Part shown: piece by piece, positions 25,170-37,425 of the stretch
Numbering within the stretch: the first letter of the stretch is position 1
Layout of the letters: each line of letters opens with the position of its first letter
Source of the DNA: Hybos culiciformis
Taxonomy: Eukaryota; Arthropoda; Insecta; Diptera; Hybotidae
Length of the DNA stretch: 64,000 nt
Direction: 5' to 3'
NCBI GenBank assembly: GCA_964007475.1
Contig: OZ023274.1
Coordinates: forward strand, 24,696,043 to 24,760,042
Position numbers and translations under genes: made by a program
Notes under the pieces: model-generated
Seen by the model: only the letters and a program-made list of their open reading frames with translations
The model's database searches: none
Told to the model about the DNA's origin: nothing

Positions 25170-25973
25170 CGGTAAGAGTGGTATCATCTGACAACCGGGA
25201 GGATTCGTCTTTTTTAAATTTCGCGCGAAATCAATGAGCAAAAGCTCATCGTAAATGTTTTATCTAACGGCTGTTAAATTAAACTGACTCACTAAAACAT
25301 TAAATCAGGTAACATGTGTTTGCAGATGTCAAATACAAAAAAAACATTTTTGAATTTTCGATGTAATTTTTTTTGGGAAGTAATTTATTTATCTTTTATT
25401 TATTAGTTTTATTTTCAATAATGTTTTTTTTTATTATAGAAAAAATATTATTAAAAATATTTCTAATAAATAATTTAATAATTTTTTCATTTTAACGAAA
25501 ATTATAATAAAATAAAAAGAAAAAGTAAAAGTGTCCAACGGTATGAAAATTATAATAAAAAAAAAAAAAAAAAAGTGGGATGCCTTGTCAATCGGTACAA
25601 CGGTAGCAATGTCAAATGAAAATTCTTATAATTATTTTATCAAATAATATTTTTTTGGAATTATTAAAGGAAAAAAAAATTCGTCCAATTTTTTTTAGGA
25701 AAATATTATAGATTTCATCCATCCACAAATGAAGCATCCACTCAATTGTCGAAGCCTCCTCGGATAAAGACTAAGCATCCCACTCACATGAACCGTCATA
25801 AAAAAGTATTTTTTTAAATGCAAATTATTTAAAATCTTTCTAATTCAGAAGAAGAAATCATTTAATTTAAATCCCAAAATATGATTTAAACTTAAATTCG
25901 TAATAAAAATCTGTTGAAAATTATATTATTTTATCAAAATCATTTAAGGTGTCGAATGCTACCACTCTTACCC
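25170..25973. mobile_element. TA-flanked TIR element (804 bp)
   Basis: The left end is CGGTAAGAGTGGTATCATCT; the reverse complement of the right end is GGGTAAGAGTGGTAGCATTC. Both are flanked by TA (25168-25169 and 25974-25975). The interior is AT-rich with a few balanced patches (25720-25790) but no transposase frame. TA targets suggest the Tc1/mariner group. The GGGTAAG ends resemble those of the element at 50068. Confidence 0.7.
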
Positions 25974-25975
25974 TA

Positions 25976-26471
25976 CAACAGAAGCGCAGAATATTTCAGT
26001 TAAAACGCAGGAGGACAGTGTTAAAAAATCAAACTAGTTCCCTTTATAAACATTTTTAGAATTATTCAAATCCTTTATTTTAATTTTTTTTAATATTTAA
26101 TGATCACGTTGAGTGTCCCTAAATTTAAGAAGTGAAAATTGACCTAAACTAAACCTAAGAGTAATTATATTCAGAATTGTTCGCATTTCCTTTATGTTAA
26201 TTATAGTACATCCGATCGACTCGTAGTCGATGACAATGCATTATAGCAAAATTTCATATCATCGGACCGGATCGAGCAGATCGGGCATTGGGTTTTAGTA
26301 ATTTCAATTTTTGAGAGATAAAGAAACAAGAGAGTAAAAATTAGTACTGAAACAAAACAAATAAAAACCATTGAAAGCTTTACCCATTTTTTTTTAATTG
26401 TTTAATTTTTGCTGCATTCAGGCCTCCCGTACAAAGGATTTATAATAAAACCTTTGTTCTTATCGTTTGTG
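25976..26471. other. Non-coding stretch with a balanced patch
   Basis: A patch at about 26208-26290 is less AT-rich and holds a short palindrome, GATCGACTCGTAGTCGATG, followed by GGACCGGATCGAGCAGATCG. It may be part of an unrecognised repeat. No gene is seen. Confidence 0.4.
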
Positions 26472-26718
26472 TTTTTTCGAATAAAATACATATAAATTTT
26501 ATACACAAAAGAAATGCGAACAATTCGATAAAAAAATTTATTAAATAATTACTGTTAGGTTTGGGTTTTAGAAATTATATTTAATCCCGTTCAAAAATAT
26601 TTACAATTGCTTTTATTTCTTTTCGAATAAAATATAATATATTTTATACACAAAAGAAATGCCAACAATTCGATAAAAATTTATTAAATATAAATTACTG
26701 TTAGGTTTAAGAAATTTA
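26472..26718. repeat. Two-copy direct repeat, about 146-bp period
   Basis: Blocks starting at 26478 and 26624 share CGAATAAAATA, TTTTATACACAAAAGAAATG, AACAATTCGATAAA and ATTACTGTTAGGTTT in the same order with minor differences. It is non-coding. Confidence 0.8.
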
Positions 26719-28636
26719 GAAAATAAAACAAAACGCTTTCAATTTTAAAATTGAGATTTTTGTGCAGATAAATATATTAGTCAAAAACGGTTCTTTCAAT
26801 TAAACTTTAGAGTTTTTTATTGAACTAAATTATTGAACTATTTTTGAAGACAAATATAACTCCAGTATACAATAGTGAAATTTGTAAAAGATTGCATTGG
26901 ACATTGGTATAAATAATTCCATTTCTAGCAATAGTAGACCTATTCTAGAGCTTACTTCATGGATACTTGTTCGAATAAATAAATTCATTGTTTCGCTCAT
27001 TACAGAAAACTTCTCGAAAATTAAATAAATAATAATGGTTTTTAAAACATTTTCATTGTTAAATTACACACAATTTGTGTTAAAATTTAATATCAGATAT
27101 CCATAAAATCATTATTTTTACATGGTAACATGAAAAAAATATGTCTATGTACATCTGTACTTTATAATATATATATATATAAATAACACATATTATGTAT
27201 GTATGCAATGCTATGTTCAAATTACTAAGTAGGTACATATGAAAAGCATAAAAAAACAAACAAAACAAAAATATATATATGTATACCTATATATTTTATA
27301 TTTGTTACAAAGTAACTGCAAAAATTATATAAAGCTAAAAAACATATGTTTTTTTTTTTCAGTTGTTGTTATTGGGAGCTTGGAGTATATTTTATGTTTT
27401 TTGTATATATTTACCTATTATGTATTATATATTTATGTTTTTTTTATGCTTTTGCTTTTCGATTTATCTGAAAATAAATAAATTCGCTCTTTATTGCAAA
27501 AACAAGAAAGAAAAAAAAGATATTGGTACCTTTTTTTTTTTTTTTTAAATATCGCTGGGTAATTATGTTTTCTCTCAGCCAGTTAAGTGTTTTTTTTTAT
27601 TTCTTTATAGTTATCTGCACTTTTCTTTTAAACGTAAAATATATAAAAGTAAAATATAAAAAAACCAGCATAAAAGTTTTAAAAGTATGAACAAGAAAAA
27701 AATAAAATAAAAAATAAAATTGGTAATCCAAAAAAAAAAAAAAATTGTTTTCTAGAAATTTCTTTTTGTTAACGTTATAATATTATTTCTATTTAAAAGA
27801 AGAAATAAATAAAAAAGTTTCCTATTTGCAGAGGCTATAACTTCAAAGCGGAAGCTTAATAAAATTAGAAAACAAAATAAATTTAATTAATGATTTTTTT
27901 TAATCATAAATTTTAGTGTATAATACGATGAAAGAACCAGTTAAGAATCGTCCAACAAATCGATATAACTATCATTTACCGAGGGTAAAAATTTCAGAGC
28001 CTGTGAGCGGCACTTGTAGACACATGTCATACCCATATTTAATGAAACAAATTTGCTGTAATTTTAATGGAGTTCAAAAAACTAAACTGTAGAGATTAAT
28101 TCAATTCTAGAGAAAAAAACTAGAACTAGTATTTCAGTTCAAACTTTTGAAAAAGTGAAATACTACTATGAACTAACCAAGTAGTAACTACTGCTTAATA
28201 AAAAATAAAGAAAATCCTCCTGACCCTCTCTCTTCCTGGGCCTACCTGTAGGTACAACAATAAAGTGACAAATTTATTCACAAATCATTTTCTGCAATAT
28301 TTCTTAAACGAACGCAAAATTTTCACTCCATTCTGCATTTTAAAATATATAATAATGCACTGCTAGCTGTAGAATATGTTATATATAGATATTTCTAGAT
28401 AAAATAGTTATACAAGACGTTTAAACGCAATAGAACTCGTAGCGAAATTTTAGCGTACATACATTTTTACAAATCTCATACAGATTTAAAAGATACATTA
28501 TTATATAGACCATATTTATGCAAAGGTTCAATCTGTACGTTCAAAAAAAAAAAGTGAATGGAAAATTTTTCTTGGGATGGATTAAACTCTTCACATGTTT
28601 TCCAGGTAGTGAAAAAAAAAAAAATTTCCTAAACTA
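26719..28636. other. AT-rich non-coding stretch
   Basis: TATA/TACATA-type sequence and homopolymers. The ORFs at 27080-27548 are Y/I/F-rich. A 54-codon ORF at 27928-28092 is compositionally more protein-like than most but has no recognisable domain. A balanced patch lies near 28215-28255. Confidence 0.45.
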
Positions 28637-28802
28637 TTTTCATGTCATTTTGACCCAAGAATCAAGTGTATAAAATATAGTTATATTAAATATTCATTAG
28701 TTCAAGATAAAAAAAATAAAATAAAATAACTTTTACCTAGCAACAAAACAGTAATTTTATTTTTTTACATACAATTTTTTTTTTTTTTTTGTACCCCCGA
28801 TC
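28637..28802. repeat. Dispersed direct repeat, copy A
   Basis: About 165 bp shared with 29755-29914 in the same orientation: TTTTCATGTCATTTTGAC, AAGAATCAAGT, TTAAATATTCATTA, TTCAAGATAAAAAAA, ACCTAGCAACAAAACAGT and finally GTACCC.CGAT. It is non-coding. Confidence 0.85.
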
Positions 28803-29754
28803 ATATTAAAACCAAATGACACATAATTGTTGTGTGAGGAAATTAATTTTATTATTTATTATTTTTACACGTCAGTTTTTTCATTTTATTTTTTTTATTA
28901 ATAAAAACACAAACAAAAAAAAAAAAACAAATTTTTTTTTATTTTAAAAATAGGAAGAATTAAAATAAAAAAGAAAAAAAGTTTTTATATTAAAAATAAA
29001 TTTATCATTTTTTTAGGTGAACTTTAAAAAAAAAAAAACTTTAGTTTCGATAAACAAAAAAAAAATTAAATATTCTTTATCATATTATATTTATTTAAAA
29101 AATAAATATTAATTAAGAACTTTTTAGGTTGAAAATATATTTATTTTATTTTTTTTTTTGACAATGAAATTAATGAACCTTGAAATTTTGTAACTAACCC
29201 AAAATAAAAATGATAAGTTTACATATTATATATGTTTGTTTTTTTAAGTACCTACAGACAAAAAAAAAAAGAGACTATTTTTAAAAATAGTAATTTTTTT
29301 TTCCTTTTTAATTAAAAGTTTCTAAGCGCTAGAATTTTTGTTGTTTATTATTTTTTGTATGCAAATATTTCTAAAAATAAATAAAACAAAATTAATCTTT
29401 TTAAAATGTTGTTATTTGCTTCTTTGCTACATGATAATAAATTACATAGTATAGTGAATACCTAAAACTCACTGGAGAATATCAGTAGAAAGATTGTAGC
29501 TAGTTTATAATTTCGTTATTTTCTCACATTATGTGTTATTGCATTTGTTGTTAAAATATAAAATAATTAATTTAAAGAGTATGGCGAATGAATTGCACCA
29601 AAAGATGTTGTACCAAAATTATAGTTTTTAATTTTTTTTTTTAGCTTAGAATAAATTGCCGAAACTTTTTTATACAACAACATGACTTTTTTGAAACTTT
29701 AATGTCGAATACTGCTATGATTATATATTATTAGATGAGTATTTTTCTTTGATC
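28803..29754. other. AT-rich spacer between the two repeat copies
   Basis: Homopolymer-rich sequence with no gene or bounded element. Confidence 0.5.
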
Positions 29755-29914
29755 TTTTCATGTCATTTTGACAGAAGAATCAAGTACACGTACAAGTAGA
29801 TTTATTAAATATTCATTAATTCAAGATAAAAAAAAAACTTTCACCTAGCAACAAAACAGTGATTTTATTTTGTTTTATTTTTTACATATATTTTTTTTTT
29901 TGTACCCTCGATGA
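29755..29914. repeat. Dispersed direct repeat, copy B
   Basis: Second copy of the sequence at 28637-28802, in the same orientation about 1.1 kb downstream, with small indels in the A and T tracts. Confidence 0.85.
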
Positions 29915-32900
29915 TAAGCAGACAATCTTACTAAAGTCATTCACTAATTCGTTTTGACCTATACATACAAGGGATGTATATAGAAATTAGACCTGCAATT
30001 TGTTTTTTCAGTGCACTTATCGTATTTTATTCGAACACGCTAAGCTAAATGAAAATATGAGGAAATTTTTGATAAAATATAGATATTTCACTTATTGTTG
30101 ATTTAAAACTGCTCAAAATTGACGATTTCTGTAATTTTTATTTCTCAGTTTGAACCATTTTTAGTTTTGAGAACATAAATTTTTCCTTCAATATATAAAT
30201 TTTGTTCCTAAAATATATCGAAATTAATAAAACTGAAATATATTTAGCAAAATATAATATATGGAATATTTTTTGATCGAGGATTTACTGAAAAGTTCCG
30301 TCAAATGATAACGATATAAATTGTGTATTATTCTGAAGTCACATAATGAATTCAAAAAAAACTATATACCTAGTTTGTTATTTTTATATCAATTGGAAAG
30401 TTCAAAAATGATATGAGTAGTTTTTTTTCTTAATAAATCTTTGAATTATGCATTTTGTTATGTTCTTCAAAGCTGACATGTTTTTAAAAAAAGTTTACTC
30501 AACATTTTTAATTCAAAGGCGAATTATAAATTTTGTCCTGATTACAGAACTTTTTATTTTTAACTTTCAAGATATTATTTATTTTAAAATTTTTAATGAA
30601 ACATCAATAATTTTTATTAAAACAATAATAAAAGCAATGATTACAGAAATCTTATCTTTGGATCTGCAATAACATCGTTGTTTTAATATTTATTAATCTT
30701 ATATATATATATAGAGAAAAGAAAACAAAAAGATAAAATTTTATCTACAAAAGTTTTAAAAATATTATGCTTAAAATTAAATTTTGAAAGCTTCATAAGT
30801 TCTCTCCTAAATGCGTCTTTTCTTTTTTTTTTTGATAAATACTAAAAATAAATTTCTATATGTTGGAAAGTAAATACACACATACCCTATTCTATGTACA
30901 TATATATTTTAAAAATTTTTATTTTTAATTCAAAAATTGTTTATATTTTGAAAAAAAATTTCTAAATATACATTTGTAGCTTATATATAGGTTCATGAAC
31001 CTAATAATGATGTTAATGAAGCATAGAAATAATAATTTTTTTGAATGTCAGTTATTAACTAACATTTTTATCTATATATTAATTTGCTATGAATAAAAAA
31101 AAAAAAAAAAAAGCTGTGAAAACAAAAACATCAAATAGATTAAAATTTTCGATTCCCTAAAGCAAAGATTATTTAAAAAAAATTCAAAAATTATTATTTA
31201 ATCTTTCCGCCTAATTACTTCAATAATAAATTAAATAATTCATTTTATTTTTTTAATTGTCTAATTAATAAACCAAATAGAAAATATAATATCAGATACC
31301 AACCACCATAGTATAAATTTTAATCTGAATGTTTTCAAATCTAGATCTAACAATTCTAAATTCTAAAAATTAATTAATACCCAGGAGGACCGTATTTCCT
31401 TAAATGATTAAATTATAGAATAGAATTCAATGACCGTTCGCAAATGCAGTGGAAAAATCATTTGTCTCGATTTGGAATTTATAGATGTTCATCATATATC
31501 AATAAGTTTTGTTTGTTATCTTTATTTTTAATCACTCTAACGAAAGTGGATTATTTAAGATCAACGGGTAGAAACTGATACTAATTTTAGTCACAGTTGA
31601 TATATTTCGATTTGCAAAAAAAAAGTTGTGTTCTTCACTTCGTCTCATTTTTCCAATGATTTTCGATTACTATACACAATATTATGCATCTCAATCAATA
31701 TTTGAAAAAGAAGATTTTTGCCAAAAAATATAAATAAAAATTCATGTTTTATAAAATTCATATTAAGTTAATCCTTCTAAGAATTTCATTCAATTATTTA
31801 ACCTCCTTTCGTTTGTTAAAAAAATTTAAATGTAATTTTCATTTTCAAATTTAGTAATTTCTCATTCTTGTTTCATAAGTTAAGTTAAAAAATACACTCA
31901 AAGTCATCGTGACAGTATAAAATACATTGTAATACATTAATATAGCTAATTGTCATTAAATAAAATAATCCAAAAACCACCACAATATAGGGTTTCATAA
32001 GAAAGAGTGTTGTTAATATTAAGGTAAAAAAAAAAAAATTATTACATGTATAAAATATTTTTTTTATAGTAAGTATGAAAAACTTTTATGTCAATATAAT
32101 TTAAGTTATTTTAGTCACCTTAAAAATTGAATCATCATACGTGATTATGCACATAATATTATATTTTCATACATAAAAATTGCTTACATTTTAATTAATT
32201 TTATTTTATTTTATTTTTTTTTTACATAAATTTCATTATGTAGTAAGTAGTATACACTACTCTATCTATTCTATATAGTGTTTGTAGTGTATATAGTTTT
32301 TTTTTTATATTTTTTTATTTTTCTTTTAATGACAAATACTGCATAGTGATAGAAAATAAAATTTAATTAGATTATGGAGAAAAAGAATAAAAGTAAATTG
32401 AAGTAAAATGTGATAAAAGCTTTATGCTGCATTAATGAGTTTTTTAACTTAATCATAATAACACAGCATTAGATTTTGTATTAAGTTGAAAAAATAAAAA
32501 AAATAAAATGAATTTATGCTGTACTAGCTATAGTTAGAGGTACTTATGGATACAATATGAAGTTGTTCATTTTTTCACATTTTTTTTTATCGACATTTTT
32601 ATATTAAAAACACTTCTAACCAATCAGTATTATATAGTGCAGTTTGCTAATGTAATTATGCAGATTCTTGCATTTACAAAAGGTTGACGCAATTTTATTA
32701 TTAATAAAAAATTCATTAAATTTTTCTTACTTCGATATAGTTGAGAAAGAAATTTTATGCTAAAATGTTTTCCTTTCTTGTGAAAATTTTTAAGCTTTTA
32801 TTTTGCTAGTTCGACAGAAGTTTGAAAACTGTTGGTTATGTATAACTAATAACGAAATTGCAAATGTTTCGCAAATATTAGAATTATACTAGAGAGAGAT

Positions 32901-34660
32901 AAGCTATTGCTAGCAATGTGATATGCTACTTTACCCCTATAACTATCTGTTGTACACTATGAACAAAATATGTTAAACATATAATTATATTTTTATGATA
33001 AATAGAAACAAGCTAAACCTATTTGACAATGACAGCTTGAATTATTAAGATTTGCCCAAAAATTTCTGTATATCTTATTCCAGAAATTTTAGAAAATCCT
33101 CTTGTTTTGTCATTTCACAAAAAATCTTTTTTGCTCTTGTTTACAACAAAAAAAAAGAAAAAAAAATTAAATACCTAAATGAATTTTCATAAAATATTTT
33201 TATATGTCAAAAAAAAAAACCAAAATAAGAACTTGATCACATCTGCCTCACTGCGGAAAGTTTTCTCTATGTAGTTTTTTTTTATTTTTCTTGTTTCTTA
33301 GATTGTTTTCGTTATTTTGAAGGTTGTTTATTTTTATTTTTTTTGTGTTGTTTTTCTGAGGTTTCATTTCATTCCGGTGTATTTCTTCTTTTTTTTTTTT
33401 TTGAATAAATTGTGAAGAAAAAAATATTTTTTTTTTATGTTTTTATGTAGTGTATACGTATAGTATAGGCAAGGCATATATAACATGTATTATACTTTTT
33501 TTTATGCTGCTACTCTTATTATGTTTTTTTTATGTTATGGCTAATTATTAGGTGCTAAAAACAAAAACAACAAAACACATTAATAAACAAAAGTTGAAAA
33601 TGTTATGAATGATTAATAATGAAAAAAAAAAAAAGAACTAAAATTAATTTAATTTATGCGGTTCGAAACAATTCGTGCCATATGTAATATTTATTTTTAT
33701 TTTTATGTTAATCTTTAAGAGCCCTTACTGTGGTTTTGCTTTGATTGTCGGGTTAATATAATCTCGACTGAAATGTTTTTTTTTTATATTTAAGAGAGTA
33801 TAAAACTAGTTCCAGGTTTAGTCAGCCGGATTTTTAAAAATTCGAGTTTTTTTTTGCTCAAATTGGCTCTTTGAAAAACTTGCACATATTTGCTCAGATT
33901 GTGAAGTGATTTCATTTGCCTTTCTATTTGCGTTTAAATTTTCGGCTGAAATTTTATTTCTTGCAGGCATAATGTCTAAATTTGTAAAATTTTTGTAACA
34001 ATATTATTATTAAATTTTTCTCTAATTCATAAAAAAAAAAACTGATAATCCGTCCACTATTATATGAACACAGTAGAAGTATTAAAATGTGGTTTCTTCT
34101 GACAATATTAATAAGATGATGAAATTTAATTAAAGGTTTAGTCTATTCGGTTAAACGAAAAAAAAATGCCTTTATGACTTATGCACACATAATAATGAAA
34201 AAATTATAAAATTATTATAATCAATATTAATTTCTTAGTCATTAAGGCATAAAATTTTGATTAATTTTCTATTTTACGTTTTTAATAAGATTTTTTAATA
34301 TAACTTTTCGATGAAAAAGATATTCTTATTGATTAAAAAAAAAACAAAATGAAAAAAAAGGTTGAAAGTTCGAGAAACAAATAAATAACACCTTTTTTGA
34401 AAGTCATATTCATGATTATTAGGTATATTTTATAATCCTTAAGGCAGTTTAGATCCTATGAAATATTCTCTTTAACGATTCACTTATATGCCCATGCTCA
34501 CATACTAAAGGGATTTGAATATTAGAATCCACTACATAGTATAATTTTAGATCAAGTTTCTCCAATATTTAAATGCTTTTTATTTAAATTGTACTTTGGG
34601 TTATACTTGAAAGCAATTAGTATATAAATATATAATATAAAATTGTTTTATTGCTTTGGA
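29915..34660. other. AT-rich non-coding stretch
   Basis: Nearly 5 kb with no supportable gene, RNA or bounded element. A small inverted repeat with AGTATACACTAC near 32255 and GTAGTGTATATAG near 32285 is noted. The ORF at 30448-30672 is I/F/K-rich and lacks a domain. Confidence 0.5.
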
Positions 34661-34663
34661 TAA

Positions 34664-34748
34664 ATTCTAGAACTTTCTAGAAAACTCATAGAACCTTCTA
34701 AAAACTTTCTACAAAACTCGTGGAATCTTCTAGAAAACTCATAGAACA
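34664..34748. repeat. Short tandem repeat around CTAGAAAACTCATAGAA
   Basis: Degenerate units of about 15-18 bp (TTCTAGAAAACTCATAGAAC, CTTCTAAAAACTTTCTAC, AAAACTCGTGGAATC) follow one another. The array ends about 50 bp before the next hAT element. Confidence 0.7.
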
Positions 34749-34802
34749 TAGCTATTATTGGACTATTATTTAATCTAAATAAAGTAGCCATTGTCTGACC
34801 TT

Positions 34803-35456
34803 AGGGCTGCACGTTTTTGAAAACTCAAAATTTCGACAAACTGAAATTTTATTGGTTCAAATTTGGACAAATCTGGACATAAGCCTAAAGAAATCTGGAC
34901 AAAAATCTGAACATATTTGACGGCATTCATTTATGTTTGATTTTTTTTTTATTTCACTTTTTAATTAATTAATTTTATTTTTTTTTCATCGATAATATAA
35001 CTTTATTGGTTATTGATTAAAAAAATTCTTATTTTATATGTTTGAAAATTAATATATAAATATATAATCTACATTAAATAAAACTGATATTATAATTGAA
35101 TTATTTTTGGTATTACAACATTATTATCTACATTATAATAAAATCGATAATTGAATTATTATTTGATATTATTAAAAAAAATAATTTACTGTACTAATTT
35201 TAATGGATCACAATCAATTTCTTAATGTCAGAAATTAATAAAGCCAAATTTTTGTTTACACAATAACATCTGATATATTTAGTTTTTGAATACAACAATT
35301 TTTTCCTTCAAATTTCACCTTATTGCTAGTAATATTAAAAATCTGGACAGTCTGAATGACCAGATTTATCTCGCCGAAATTTCTGGATTGTCCAGATGTT
35401 CAGATTTTTTTTAATCTAGACAGAAACAGATAAATCTGGACGTATGCTAACTGTTA
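34803..35456. mobile_element. hAT-like element with TCTGGACA motifs (654 bp)
   Basis: Perfect 8-bp flanks CTGACCTT lie at 34795-34802 and 35457-35464. The left end AGGGCTGCACG and the right end (reverse complement TAACAGTTAGCATACG) are only weakly similar. Both subterminal regions repeat TCTGGACA in opposite orientation (34870-34905 and 35342-35440). No transposase is present. Confidence 0.65.
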
Positions 35457-35788
35457 CTGACCTTGAGGTTTCGGTACATTTGTATAAAAAAGAAAAAACA
35501 AAAATTATAACTAAACAAACACAGATAATCTATTTTGCATCGGAAATAATATTATCCTTATCGTTAATTCTAGCAAAAAAAAAAGTTCCTACTTATTTAA
35601 CTTTTCCTGTTGTTGAACTTTTTATTATTTTTATTTTGGTTTTAATATCCCCCTTGTTACTGATAGCAGTACAAAATAGATTACCGGAAAAATACTTAAA
35701 AATAAATAAATTTGTGTTCTTTTTTTTTTTTTTCAAAATGTTTCAAATACTTCCTAGTATTTCCTATTCTTCTATCAAAATAAATTAA
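35444..35788 (+). other. 114-codon ORF with two hydrophobic segments, nature unknown
   Basis: The frame begins in the right end of the hAT-like element at 34803 and continues about 108 codons beyond it. After a basic stretch come a hydrophobic segment (IIYFASEIILSLSLILA), a KKKVP linker, a second one (LFIIFILVLISPLLLIAV) and then QNRLPEKYLK; it ends in a poly-F tract coded by a T run. This length without stops is unusual at this base composition but expected about once per window by chance. No family is recognised and no splice structure was found. A true exon, a decayed membrane-protein gene or chance are all possible. Confidence 0.2.
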
Positions 35789-35895
35789 AAGCTTCATTTT
35801 TTTATTTTTTTTTAGTCTCTAAACACGTTTTATATTTTATTTGTTTACCTACTAAATATTTTTCAAATTTCAATGAATTTTGAAATTCATTTCGA

Positions 35896-35925
35896 TTATG
35901 TGCTGTTGCCGTCGTCGTCGTCGTC
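35896..35925 (-). CDS. Candidate minus-strand terminal exon with (GAC)5
   Basis: On the minus strand a strong acceptor (TTTTTGTTTGCAG, AG at 35927-35926) precedes five GAC codons, GGC AAC AGC ACA and TAA, giving DDDDDGNST and stop. In the alternative phase it reads an arginine run followed by QQHIIEMNFKIH and stop. The upstream partner could be 38442-38407. Evidence is limited to splice signals and the trinucleotide run; the run may be only a microsatellite. Confidence 0.25.
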   Translation of the reverse strand, partial: DDDDDGNST

Positions 35926-36483
35926 CTGCAAACAAAAACATATAAATTTTAAATGATTTAATATCACATAAAAATAATGTCATGCCAATATTACGCATAC
36001 TTGACATTTTAAATATATATACTTAAAAAATCATATAATAATAAAATATGATTTTCTTATGAAATTTATTACAAAAAAAAAAAATAAAATAAAAAATAAT
36101 ATTTCTGATAAAAATAATTTGATTTCGATAAAAATTTTGCTTAGAAAAATAATAATAAAATTTTTTTTATTGAATTGAATATAAAATTAGTTTTTCTTTT
36201 TTCTTAGGAAAAATATTTTTTTTGAAAAAATATAGTAATTTATTGTTTCTATACAAGATTTTATATAATTTTATGTATAGGTATATAATATTTTTTGTTT
36301 TTAGCATCAAATTGTGTAAATGGCTTTGAAACTAGGTTAATATTCAACAGTAGTATATAGACTATAATGAGTCACTAAATTTCAATTTGGATCATGTAGG
36401 GCTATTATTATTCAATTTGTTTTAGATAATGTTGAGAATATTTTTTAAAATAATTATTTGATCATAAGGTAGTTTTTTTTACC

Positions 36484-36838
36484 TCTGATCTTGAAGAACC
36501 CAAATGAACGCTTTAAAAGGCATGCCCTCGATAGTTGCAGAGTTGGAACAGCGTGTAGTATTTTTATATGGAGAAAGACTAGATTTACTGAACACTTATT
36601 ATTTTTATGTTAAATATTAAAATGTAAATGAAAAATTTATTATTTGTTATTTTGTAGTTTTTATTATTTTTCTTAAAAGTTCAAATGTAATGGTGATAAT
36701 ATTTTGTAAAATCTTTGTTATAAAAATGTATAAGCTACTTGTAAATTATTATTATTGTATATTGAATATTTTGTAAATTAAACAGTAGCTCGTCTTGAGT
36801 TGAAATAAATAAATAAATAAATAAATAAAATAAATAAA
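36484..36838 (+). mobile_element. 5'-truncated non-LTR retrotransposon 3' end with (AAAT)n tail
   Basis: A balanced block with short open frames (36484-36600) passes into an AT-rich 3' UTR. It finishes with GTAGCTCGTCTTGAGTTG and a tail of (AAAT)n at 36803-36838. A tetranucleotide tail directly after such a segment is typical of several insect LINE clades. No RT motif survives, so the clade cannot be named. Confidence 0.5.
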
Positions 36839-37417
36839 CTACAAACCGTTGCAAACTTTTATTTTAAAATTGTAAACAGAACGAAAATAAATTAAAATAA
36901 AATGACAAGAAAAAATTAAATACAGTGATTTGTTTTTATCATTTTTTTTTTTTTGGTATGCTGGGGTTAACTCAGTAACAATAATCAAATTTATATCGGC
37001 ATTCGTAACAATCGAAGACATTATGAAGCCCACGCATTTGTTTTTTTTTTGTATTCGCATTATTGAACTTTATCTTTTTCCTGTTCAAAAGAAAACGAGT
37101 TGAATTGGAATTTTAGTAGGAGATTGGTTTTGTTGCCCCCAATCTTTTGACTCTAGAACTAAATTTGTATAAGCTTAATTTTTATTATTAGTTGAAAATC
37201 TACTGCAACGGATAGGGTGTTCAAAAATGTCAATGAAATGCAGGAAAATGTATCAACTTAATTTTCATCCTCCACAATTTAGTATAAAGAATGATAACAT
37301 TATTGTGTTGGAGAAAATACCATTATTTTGATATAAATTTTTTTTTTTTTAATTATTTTTCAATTAATTTTTTTTTCTACCAAATTAATAAATGAAAATA
37401 TTATTCTAAATAAATCT
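36839..37417. other. Non-coding stretch
   Basis: Contains a balanced patch at about 36955-37045. Its minus strand reads MSSIVTNADINLIIVTELTP before entering an A run; I cannot assign it to a family. Otherwise the stretch is AT-rich. Confidence 0.35.
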
Positions 37418-37425
37418 CTCATTAC

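Noticed and set aside
27928..28092. 54-codon ORF beginning MKEPVKNRPTNRYNYHLPRV
   Set aside because: Its composition is fairly protein-like, but frames of this length are expected many times in 64 kb; no family, splice or expression evidence.
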